A stretch of 64,000 bases of DNA from Roseomonas sp. Its GTDB lineage: Bacteria; Pseudomonadota; Alphaproteobacteria; Acetobacterales; Acetobacteraceae. Below, one piece after another: positions 37,902-46,443 of this stretch. The notes under the pieces are model-generated. The model was not told the origin of the DNA. It saw nothing but the letters and a program-made list of their open reading frames with translations, and did not search any database. Both the position numbers and the translations under genes were made by a program. The DNA lies in NCBI GenBank assembly GCA_020249775.1, contig JADCFA010000002.1:1-64000 (forward strand). Direction: 5' to 3'. Position 1 is the stretch's first letter, and the number at the start of each line of letters is the position of its first letter.

Positions 37902-39949
37902 GCCCTTTCGATAATCAAATTACCAAAGCGATCCACCCGCGCCACCAGGCCAGGGTCCACCACCACGGTTGCATCGGGTTGTTCCAGAATGGCGGGGCCG
38001 GGGATTTTTATACCCACCGGCAAATCAAGCCGCGCGTAAATACGAGCCTCATGCCACGCGCCAGCGAACCAAACCTGCCGCGCGCCGCGCACTGCTTTTT
38101 CAAGGCTTGCGTCAGACCCTGGCGCGAGTGCCGCCAGATCAAATGCCGGGCGCCGGCCAATCGCAGCACTGCGGAGCGACACAATCTTCACCGGCAATCC
38201 CGGCAGCAAGCGACTGAAGGCGCGTTGATAGGCGGCTTCAAAAGCCTGGCGCACAATCCCCTGCGTCACACCGGTGCTATTGCCTGCCACGGTCACGGGC
38301 AAAGGTACCGCGACGGTATGCGTCTGACCCGCGTAATGCATATCAAGCTTGAAGAGCGTTTCAATCCCCTCCACCGGCAGGCCCGCATCGCGCACCACCG
38401 CGACCGCGGCACTTGCTTCGCGCACCAGATGCGCATCCAGCGCGGCGGGATCGAGGCTATCCAAATCCAGATTGAGGGTGCGCACCTGATCATGCCGCAC
38501 ATCGGCGATGATGCAGCCAAGCGCCGAGGTAACCCCCGGAAAGCGCGGCACCAAAGCGGCCTTCAACCCAACCTCGGTCAGCAAGGCACCAACATGCAGC
38601 GCGCCACCGCCGCCGAAGGGGAGTGCGACAAAGCGCGCCGGATCAAGCCCGCGTTCGATGGAAACAAGCCTGATGGCGCCGGCCATTTTCGCATTCGCCA
38701 CACGCAGAATGGCTTCTGCCGCCGCCATGGCATCCAAGCCCAAAGGCGTACCGACATGCTGTTCAATCGCAGCCTTGGCCGCCGCAACATCAAGGCTGGC
38801 GAGTGCACCGCCAATCGGCCGCGCGGCATTGATGCGACCCAGCACCAAATTCGCATCCGTCAATGTGGGGCGATCATTGCCCTGGCCGTAACAGACCGGG
38901 CCGGGGCGACTGCCCGCGCTTTCCGGCCCCACTTGCAGCAAGCCGCCGCGATCCACCGCCGCGATGGAACCGCCGCCCGCGCCAATGGTCGTGATTTCAA
39001 TCATCGGGGAGCGGATCACCAGGCCGAAATCAATCGTCGCCTGGGCGGCCAGGGCCATTTGCCCATCGGCAATCAAAGACACATCGAATGAAGTGCCACC
39101 CAGATCGCAGGTGATCACATGGCTGAAGCCGGCGGCCTTGGCGATGGCACCCGCCGCAATCACCCCCGCTGCCGGGCCAGACAGCGCCGTGCGTGCTGGG
39201 AAGCGCCGCGCCGTTGCGGTGGACATGATGCCGCCATTGGATTGCACAATATGAAACCGCCCGCCGAAACCTTCTTCAGCGAGCGCGCCTTCCAGCTTGC
39301 CGAGATAACCCGCGACCAAAGGCTGCAAATAGGCATTGAGCGCCGTGGTCGAAGCCCGCTCAAACTCCCGAATTTCCGGCAGGATTTCTGAGGAAACCGA
39401 AACATGCGGATTGGGCCAAAGGCGCCGCACCGCTGCCGCCGCCGCCTGTTCATTGGCAGGATTGGCATAGGCATTGATGAAAATAATCGCACAGGATTCG
39501 GCGCCAGCGGCCAGCAATTGCCGCGCGGCTGCCTCCACCGCCGCGATATCAACCGGCCTATGGATGCTGCCATCAGCCAGGCAACGTTCCGGCACTTCCA
39601 GGCGCAAATCCCGCTCAGCAATCGGCTCAAAATCGCCCCAAAGCCCCCAGGTCTGGCGGCGATCTCGGCGACGCATTTCCAAGACATCGCGAAAGCCAGC
39701 GGTGGTGATCACGCCAAGCTTCGCACCCTTTCGTTCCAGCAGCGCATTGGTGCCAACCGTCGTGCCATGCACCACCGCCGCCATGCCAGAAGCACCGCCA
39801 AGCGCGCGAAGGCCCGCGAGAAACCCGGAAGCCTCATCACCGCGCTGGCTTGGCACTTTCGCGGTCTGAAAGCGCCCCGTCGCGGGATCGAATAGAAACA
39901 AATCGGTGAAGGTGCCACCAACATCAACGCCGACAATCGCACCATTCAT
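37898..39949 (-). CDS. Hydantoinase/oxoprolinase subunit A (HyuA-like)
   Basis: IVGVDVGGTFTDLFLFDPATG, VHGTTVGTNALLERKGAKLGVITTAGFRD, CDLGGTSFDVSLI. Confidence 0.92.
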   Translation of the reverse strand: MNGAIVGVDVGGTFTDLFLFDPATGRFQTAKVPSQRGDEASGFLAGLRALGGASGMAAVVHGTTVGTNALLERKGAKLGVITTAGFRDVLEMRRRDRRQTWGLWGDFEPIAERDLRLEVPERCLADGSIHRPVDIAAVEAAARQLLAAGAESCAIIFINAYANPANEQAAAAAVRRLWPNPHVSVSSEILPEIREFERASTTALNAYLQPLVAGYLGKLEGALAEEGFGGRFHIVQSNGGIMSTATARRFPARTALSGPAAGVIAAGAIAKAAGFSHVITCDLGGTSFDVSLIADGQMALAAQATIDFGLVIRSPMIEITTIGAGGGSIAAVDRGGLLQVGPESAGSRPGPVCYGQGNDRPTLTDANLVLGRINAARPIGGALASLDVAAAKAAIEQHVGTPLGLDAMAAAEAILRVANAKMAGAIRLVSIERGLDPARFVALPFGGGGALHVGALLTEVGLKAALVPRFPGVTSALGCIIADVRHDQVRTLNLDLDSLDPAALDAHLVREASAAVAVVRDAGLPVEGIETLFKLDMHYAGQTHTVAVPLPVTVAGNSTGVTQGIVRQAFEAAYQRAFSRLLPGLPVKIVSLRSAAIGRRPAFDLAALAPGSDASLEKAVRGARQVWFAGAWHEARIYARLDLPVGIKIPGPAILEQPDATVVVDPGLVARVDRFGNLIIERA

Positions 39950-41637
39950 GATGCGCGCTTTCCGTAATCGCGCAGCGCCGCTTCGGCGCTGACATAGCCC
40001 AATCGGACGTCGCGCGCGATGGCTTCCATTGGCCGCGCGGCCGGATCGCCCCAACCGCCACCGCCTGGGCTTTCCAGCCGCACACGTTCACCTGGGCCGA
40101 TGGAAACACCAACAATCTTGCTTGCCATCGGTGGCGTTTCGCCCTCTGCTCCCCAGGTGAAGCGATTAAGCGCGCCATCAGCGCCGCCCGCCACACCAAA
40201 AGGCGCGAAACGCCCACGTTCACCCAGCAAGGCAACTTCCGTGCGGCCCGGCGCCAGTGCCTCAATCTCATAAATCGCACCAACACCGCCGCGATGTTCG
40301 CCAGCACCACCACTATCGGGGCGGAGCGCCCATTGCGTGAACATCACCGGATAGGCGGCCTCCAGAATCTCCACGGGTGGGATTGTTGCGGTTGAAATCG
40401 GGTTATTCGCGTGATGCAAACCATCAGAGGCAGGATTGCCGCCAAGCCCACCACCGAAGAAAGAGAACATCACCCAGCGCGTGCCATTTTCCCACTGGCC
40501 AGACAGCGCCAGCGCATTGATGGTGCCGAAAGGCGCGGCAGTCGCGGTGGCGGGGCGCGCCTTGCCCAGCGCACCGAAAATCACGCCAATCAGGCGCAGG
40601 ATGGTCTCCGTATAGCCCGCGACAGGGCGCGGTGCCTCCGCGCCCAATAGTGTCGTCGGCGGTGCAATCACTTCCACGGGGCGCAGCACGCCCGCATTGG
40701 CCGGTACATCCGGGAAAGCGTGCTTGAGCGCAACATAACAGGCCGCCACCGTGGTCGCGACCGAGATATTGAGCGGCCCCGCACAAGGCGGTGAGGAGCG
40801 CGACATATCCAGGATCAGCCGATCACCTTCAACCGTCAAATCAAGCGCAATGCGCAGCGCCTCATCCTTCACGCCGTCATTATCCAGGAAATCATCAAAG
40901 CTGTAGCGGCCGTCGGGCAGCGCCGCGATTTCTGCGCGCATCAGCGCTTCCGCGCGATCCGCCAATTGCGCGAAGGCGGCGGCGATGCGTGCATCGCCAT
41001 AATCACCCAGCAATTCAAGCAATCGCTTTTCACCGAGATCAAGCGCATTCAACTGCCCATTCAAATCGCCCCAATTGGATTGCGGTACGCGCGAATTGGC
41101 CGCCAGAATATCCAGAATATCCTGCTGCATCTGCCCGGCGCGGATCAGTTTTACCGGCGGGAAACGCACGCCTTCCTGATGGCTTTCGGTTGCGCGCGGA
41201 TTGTAATTGCCAGGCACATTGCCACCGATATCCAGCCAATGGCCAACACTCGCCACCCAGCAGAACAGCTTGCCCGCGCGGAAAATCGGCCGCACCAGGC
41301 GGAAATCATTCAAATGCGTCCCGCCATCATAGGGATCATTGAACAGGAAAGTATCGCCTTCCTGCAAGCCGCCTTCCGCCGCCACCTTGCGAATGACGGA
41401 ACGCACGGCGAAGGACATGGCACCGACAAAAATCGGCAGGCCCTTGGTGCCTTGCACCAAAGTATCGCCGGTGATCGCATCATAAACACCATGGCAGGCA
41501 TCGCGCGCTTCGGCGATGATCGGGTTGAAGGCGCTGCGATAAAGTGTCGCATCCATCTCATCGGCGATTTGTTCAAGCCTGCCCTTCAATACGGCCAGGG
41601 TCACGGCATCAAGGCGCGTCGTTACGGCTTTGTTCAT
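39946..41637 (-). CDS. Hydantoinase B/oxoprolinase family protein (HyuB-like)
   Basis: TLAVLKGRLEQIADEMDATLYRSAFNPIIAEARDACHGVYD, FNDPYDGGTHLNDF, PDSGGAGEHRGGVG, ESPGGGGWGDP. Confidence 0.92.
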   Translation of the reverse strand: MNKAVTTRLDAVTLAVLKGRLEQIADEMDATLYRSAFNPIIAEARDACHGVYDAITGDTLVQGTKGLPIFVGAMSFAVRSVIRKVAAEGGLQEGDTFLFNDPYDGGTHLNDFRLVRPIFRAGKLFCWVASVGHWLDIGGNVPGNYNPRATESHQEGVRFPPVKLIRAGQMQQDILDILAANSRVPQSNWGDLNGQLNALDLGEKRLLELLGDYGDARIAAAFAQLADRAEALMRAEIAALPDGRYSFDDFLDNDGVKDEALRIALDLTVEGDRLILDMSRSSPPCAGPLNISVATTVAACYVALKHAFPDVPANAGVLRPVEVIAPPTTLLGAEAPRPVAGYTETILRLIGVIFGALGKARPATATAAPFGTINALALSGQWENGTRWVMFSFFGGGLGGNPASDGLHHANNPISTATIPPVEILEAAYPVMFTQWALRPDSGGAGEHRGGVGAIYEIEALAPGRTEVALLGERGRFAPFGVAGGADGALNRFTWGAEGETPPMASKIVGVSIGPGERVRLESPGGGGWGDPAARPMEAIARDVRLGYVSAEAALRDYGKRAS

Positions 41638-41638
41638 T

Positions 41639-42340
41639 TCACAACCCAAGATAGCTGCGGCGCAATTCGGGGTCAGCGGCAATGTCGCGCGCCGCGCCGC
41701 TTAAGTTGATCACGCCATTTTCCAAGACATGCGCCTGATCCGCCACTTCAAGGCTTTGCGCGACATTCTGTTCCACCAGCATGATGGTGAGCCCATCCGC
41801 ATGCAGGCGCCGGATCAGCGTAAACATTTCCTCCACCAGCAAAGGCGAAAGGCCGAGCGATGGTTCATCCAGTATCAGCAGCTTTGGTTCCGCCATCAGC
41901 CCGCGCCCGATGGCGAGCATTTGCTGTTCCCCACCTGAAAGTGTGCCGGCGGCCTGGCGGGTGCGTTCCTTCAGGCGTGGGAAAATGCCAAAGACGCGTT
42001 CCAGATTGCGCGCGCGATTAGCCCGCGCGCGGCGATAGGAACCAAGTTCCAGCACTTCGCGCACATTCAAATTCGGGAAAATCTTGCGCCCTTCCGGCAC
42101 ATGGATAAGGCCAAGCGCCACGATTTCCGGCGACGAAAGCGCGGCCAGGCTCTGCCCCGCGAAGCGGATTTCCCCACCGCGCGGGCGCACCACGCCGCTG
42201 ATGGTCATGTTCAAAGTCGTCTTGCCCGCACCATTGGCGCCGAGCACCGCGACCAAAGCGCCTTCCGGCACACTCAGATCAATGCCACGCAGGATCAGTG
42301 TTTCGCCATAGCCCGCTTCAAGCGCTTTGATTTCAAGCAT
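41639..42340 (-). CDS. livF: Branched-chain amino acid-type ABC transporter ATP-binding protein (LivF)
   Basis: LGANGAGKTTLNMTISG, LSGGEQQMLAIGRGLMAEPKLLILDEPSLGLSP. Confidence 0.92.
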   Translation of the reverse strand: MLEIKALEAGYGETLILRGIDLSVPEGALVAVLGANGAGKTTLNMTISGVVRPRGGEIRFAGQSLAALSSPEIVALGLIHVPEGRKIFPNLNVREVLELGSYRRARANRARNLERVFGIFPRLKERTRQAAGTLSGGEQQMLAIGRGLMAEPKLLILDEPSLGLSPLLVEEMFTLIRRLHADGLTIMLVEQNVAQSLEVADQAHVLENGVINLSGAARDIAADPELRRSYLGL

Positions 42341-43094
42341 GGCCGGCCAACCTTTGCGCGGCGCCATGGCCCAAATAGGCCTCAATCACGGCGGGATTGC
42401 CCACCACCTCCGCCGCCTCACCCGAGGCGATGATCCGCCCGCCCGCCAACACATGCACATATTCGCAAAGGCTCATCACCGCCTGCATGACATGTTCGAT
42501 CATGAGGATAGTGACGCCACCCGCGCGAATATCCTGCAGCACCGGCAGAAAATCGCGCAGTTCGGATGGGTTCAGCCCGGCCAAGACTTCGTCCAACAAC
42601 AGAATGTGCGGGCGCGTGGCCAATGCGCGCGCAACTTCCAGGCGCTTGCGTCCCGCCACCGTCAGCGCTGCCGCGGGTTTGTCGAGCTGCGGGCCAAGGC
42701 CAAGGCGCTGCCCAACTTCTTCCGCCAATTCCAGCGCATCGCGGCGCTTGGGCAGGCGCAGAAAGGCACCAACAGCGATATTCTCGCGCACGGAAAGCCC
42801 GGCGAAGGGCTGCACAATCTGGAAGGTGCGCGCCAAGCCAAGCTGCGCCAAATCATGTGGCTTACGCCCGGTTATTTCCTCACCATCCAATAACACAAGC
42901 CCAGCGCTTGGCTGCTCGAAGCCGGCGATCATCGCGAATAGAGTTGTCTTGCCCGCGCCATTCGGGCCGATCAGCCCGGTGATGGAACCTTCCCGTACAT
43001 CGAAGGTTGCTTCAGATACCGCCGTCAGCCCGCCGAAGCGCTTGGTGAGATCACGCACCGCAAGGAAAGCGGGGTCCCTCCCCTGCCCTGTCAT
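42333..43094 (-). CDS. livG: Branched-chain amino acid-type ABC transporter ATP-binding protein (LivG)
   Basis: IGPNGAGKTTLFAMIAGFEQPSAG, LARTFQIVQPFAGLSVRENI, LLLDEVLAGLNPSE. Confidence 0.92.
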   Translation of the reverse strand: MTGQGRDPAFLAVRDLTKRFGGLTAVSEATFDVREGSITGLIGPNGAGKTTLFAMIAGFEQPSAGLVLLDGEEITGRKPHDLAQLGLARTFQIVQPFAGLSVRENIAVGAFLRLPKRRDALELAEEVGQRLGLGPQLDKPAAALTVAGRKRLEVARALATRPHILLLDEVLAGLNPSELRDFLPVLQDIRAGGVTILMIEHVMQAVMSLCEYVHVLAGGRIIASGEAAEVVGNPAVIEAYLGHGAAQRLAGHA

Positions 43095-44050
43095 GGCGCC
43101 CCCCTGCCGCGCCAACGCGCAGCGAGCAGGCCCGGAATGCGATGCAAGGGAAAGCGCACCACCAGGATCAGCAGCACACCGAAAATGATCAGATCAACGC
43201 CAGGGATTTTGCCGATCAGCATTTTGGTGCCTTCGCTGAGGCCCTGCAGGATCAGCGCGCCAATCAGCGGGCCAAAGACCGTACCCGCGCCGCCGATGAT
43301 AGGCGCCAGCAGCGCTTCCACCGAAATCCAGGTACCAAAAGCAATATTGCTGTCAATATAGAGGAAATACTGCGCATAAAGCGCCCCCGCCGCGCCCGTC
43401 AGCGCAGCCGATAGGCTGATGGCGCGGAGCTTCACCGCCAGAATATCCACGCCAAGCGCAGCAGCGGCGGCTTCATTTTCGCGCACCGCCACAAGCTGCG
43501 CGCCGATCCGGCTTTTCTCCAAAGCGAGCGTGATCAGCATGGCAAGCGCGAGCAACACCGCGCCCAGAATCAGAAAGCTAGAGCGATTGGCAAATTGCAG
43601 ATTGCCCGCGCCGAGATTGAGGCTGATCAGCAAGCCCGCCGCACCACCCGTGATCTCGGTTGCATTGGCAAGGATGCGCAGCACCTCGGCAAAGGCCAAC
43701 GTCACCAGCGCGAAATAGGAACCGCGCAACCCAGCGCGAAACACCATGGCACCGATCGCATAGCCCAGCAGCGCGGCGGCAGCGATGCCGAAGGCCGCCG
43801 CCGGATAGGCATTCACGCCAAAGCGTTGTTGCAGAATGGCGCTGACATAAGCGCCCATGCCGAAAAACGCCGCATGGCCAAAGGAATATTGCCCCCCATA
43901 ACCGCCGAGCAGATTCCAGCCTTGTGCAGCAATGGCCAGGATCAGTGTAAAGACCAGGAAGTTCAGCACCACATTGCTGGTGACGAACAAGGAAACCAGC
44001 ACGGCGGCCACCAGAAAGCCCAGAATGGGCAGGGTTTCGCGGGCAGTCAT
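43091..44050 (-). CDS. livM: Branched-chain amino acid-type ABC transporter permease (LivM)
   Basis: Multi-TM; GYGGQYSFGHAAFFGMGAYVSAIL. Confidence 0.92.
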   Translation of the reverse strand: MTARETLPILGFLVAAVLVSLFVTSNVVLNFLVFTLILAIAAQGWNLLGGYGGQYSFGHAAFFGMGAYVSAILQQRFGVNAYPAAAFGIAAAALLGYAIGAMVFRAGLRGSYFALVTLAFAEVLRILANATEITGGAAGLLISLNLGAGNLQFANRSSFLILGAVLLALAMLITLALEKSRIGAQLVAVRENEAAAAALGVDILAVKLRAISLSAALTGAAGALYAQYFLYIDSNIAFGTWISVEALLAPIIGGAGTVFGPLIGALILQGLSEGTKMLIGKIPGVDLIIFGVLLILVVRFPLHRIPGLLAARWRGRGAP

Positions 44051-44922
44051 GCGCGCGCCCCGAACAACCCGGTTGGGCGCAGCAAAAGCACCAGAATGAA
44101 GATCAGGAAAATCCCGATCTGGCCAAGACTATCGCCAAAATAAAGGCCACTCAGGCTTTCCACCACGCCGATGAACAAACCACCCAGCAGCGCCCCTGTC
44201 ACACTGCCCATGCCGCCCAGCACGACAATGGTGAAAGCCACCAGCACAAAGGCATTGCCGACACGTGGCGAGACATAGAAGGAGGGCAGCAAAAGACAGG
44301 CGGCGATGGCAAGACAAGCCGTGCCGATGCCGAAAGTCACCGCATAGATATGCGCGACATCAATACCAACCAAAGCCGCCCCAGTGCGTTCCTTCGCCAC
44401 AGCGCGAATGGCGCGGCCGGTATCGGTGCGCGTCATCAGCACAAACAAAAGCAGCGCCAGCAGCAGCGTCACGCCAAAGCCGATCAGGCGCGGCAGCGAC
44501 AGCAGGATATCGCCAAGCTCCACCATGGACATGGCATAGGGCAGGCGGATCGTCATGGTGTCGGACCGGAAAATCGCCAGCATGGCGTTTTCGATGATGA
44601 TCGAAAGGCCAAGTGTGACCAGCAACATATTGGAATCATCGCCTCGGCTGGCGGGCCCGATCACCAGGCGCTGCACCAGATAGCCCAGCACGAAGAACAG
44701 CCCCGCCAGAGGGATCATCGCCGCATAAGGATCAAGCCCAAAGGCGCGATGCGCGACAAAGGCCGCATACATGGCCAGCGTCAGCAACGCGCCATGGGCA
44801 AAGTTGATGATGTGCAACACGCCGTAAACCAGCGTGAGGCCCAGCGCCACCAGCCCATACACGGCCCCCATCAGGAGGCCGTTTGCCACGGCCTCCAACA
44901 GAATTTCGGGCGGGTAGCCCAT
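44047..44922 (-). CDS. livH: Branched-chain amino acid-type ABC transporter permease (LivH)
   Basis: GLLMGAVYGLVALGLTLVYGVLHIINFAHGALLTLAMY. Confidence 0.92.
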   Translation of the reverse strand: MGYPPEILLEAVANGLLMGAVYGLVALGLTLVYGVLHIINFAHGALLTLAMYAAFVAHRAFGLDPYAAMIPLAGLFFVLGYLVQRLVIGPASRGDDSNMLLVTLGLSIIIENAMLAIFRSDTMTIRLPYAMSMVELGDILLSLPRLIGFGVTLLLALLLFVLMTRTDTGRAIRAVAKERTGAALVGIDVAHIYAVTFGIGTACLAIAACLLLPSFYVSPRVGNAFVLVAFTIVVLGGMGSVTGALLGGLFIGVVESLSGLYFGDSLGQIGIFLIFILVLLLRPTGLFGARA

Positions 44923-44923
44923 C

Positions 44924-46135
44924 TCAGCCGGTGACGGGATAGATCGGCTGGGCGTCCGCAAAATCGCGCGGGAAGATCACCTTGATATCGCCATTCTGCA
45001 CTTGCGTGTTCACTGGCTTGCCGCCCTGGTTCTGGCCATTGACGAATTGCGTCGGCCCATAGGGCATGATGTGGCTATCAAAAGCCGGGCCCGTTGCCGC
45101 AAGCGCCTGGATCAACGCGCCACGATCCGCCCGGCCAGCGCGTTCCAACGCATCGGCGAAGAGCATCACAGCGGAATAATTCAGCGGCACATTGTAAAGC
45201 CAGAAGCGATTTTGTGCTTCCACGCGCCGACGCAGCTCAGCGGTTTTCGGCTTGCGCGGATCGGCCCAATGGTTGCAATCCATCACCAGATTGGCTGCCT
45301 CAGGAAATTCCCGCACAAAGCGGAAATTGGAAGCCGCGCCATTCAGGATGCAATAAATCCCCTTGGGGCGAATGCGCCGCTGCTGCAAGGTTTGCGACAG
45401 CAGCACGAATTCCGCGTAGTAGGATGAGGGGATGATCAGATCGGGATTGAGCGCGCGAATACGCAGCGCCACATTGGACATGTCACGCGATGGCGTTGGG
45501 TGCGCGATGGTCTCCAGCACCTGGAAACCGCGCTTGGGCAATTCCGCATTCAGCAGCCGCGCCATGCCGGAACCGAATAGCCCATCTTCATGCACAATCA
45601 CCGCGGTACGGGAAGGCTTGCCCGCAGCGTCATTGATCGCGACCAGATTATCCAAAGCCGTCGCCGTCACGGTGCCAAAGCCAGGCCCAAAGCGGAAGGT
45701 ATTGGTCAAGCCGCGAGAGACGATCTGATCAGACACGCCGACATCCACAATATAGGGCAGGTCATAGCGTGACGCGGCCTGCGAAGCGGCGAGGCAAATC
45801 GGGCTCGCGAAGCCGCCCACAATCGCCAGCACGCCTTCGGCCTGCATTTTCTCAACCTCCGCCACGCCGCCATCGGGCGTGGAGCGTGCATCGCCGAAGA
45901 CCATTTCAATCTGCGCGCCACCAAGCGCCTTGATGCCGCCGCCGGCATTGATATCGGCAATGGCAAGTTCAGCGCCGAGCCGCCCATACTCGCCATCCTG
46001 CGCCAAAGCGCCGGTCACGGGCTGGATAATGCCAAGCTTGATGGCACGCGACTGTGCCTTGGCAATGGCCGGCGCAGCAAGCAGCGCGGGGGCGGCAAGC
46101 AGCGCCCGCCGCCGGGAAAGGCTGAAAGAAGGCAT
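44924..46135 (-). CDS. ABC transporter periplasmic amino-acid/amide-type substrate-binding protein
   Basis: Signal MPSFSLSRRRALLAAPALLAAPAIAKAQ; IKLGIIQPVTGALAQDGEYGRLGAELAIADINAGGG. Confidence 0.9.
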   Translation of the reverse strand: MPSFSLSRRRALLAAPALLAAPAIAKAQSRAIKLGIIQPVTGALAQDGEYGRLGAELAIADINAGGGIKALGGAQIEMVFGDARSTPDGGVAEVEKMQAEGVLAIVGGFASPICLAASQAASRYDLPYIVDVGVSDQIVSRGLTNTFRFGPGFGTVTATALDNLVAINDAAGKPSRTAVIVHEDGLFGSGMARLLNAELPKRGFQVLETIAHPTPSRDMSNVALRIRALNPDLIIPSSYYAEFVLLSQTLQQRRIRPKGIYCILNGAASNFRFVREFPEAANLVMDCNHWADPRKPKTAELRRRVEAQNRFWLYNVPLNYSAVMLFADALERAGRADRGALIQALAATGPAFDSHIMPYGPTQFVNGQNQGGKPVNTQVQNGDIKVIFPRDFADAQPIYPVTG

Positions 46136-46320
46136 CGGAGACTCCCCTGTTATGACCCAGAAATGGTCATGCCCCAGGCTTTGCCAATGGGCCAGGGGGA
46201 ATCTACGAAGGGCGCAAAAAAGCCCCCAAAATATAGCCTCCAGGGTTATCTGGACCGCTAGTGCCTGGCCGGGCCGCCCTCTATGGCCGCTATAAGAGGC
46301 AGCGACCGCTAGCCACATAA

Positions 46321-46336
46321 GTCAAGACGCCTTGAC
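46321..46336. repeat. Inverted repeat GTCAAG-acgc-CTTGAC in divergent intergenic region
   Basis: Perfect 6-bp arms, 4-nt spacer, between livK-like gene and the orphan ORF. Confidence 0.45.
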
Positions 46337-46443
46337 AAGTCTCCATCAGACGACCTTTCCCGTATTTCTCCGGGACATCAAAGCCTCGCCGCACGCCTAT
46401 TTCATTGCGAATTTTTTTACCGAATTAGGCGATATTACGCCCC

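Noticed and set aside
37979-39091. 370-aa plus-strand ORF
   Set aside because: Antisense to hyuA, His/Arg/Gln-rich composition typical of a shadow frame.
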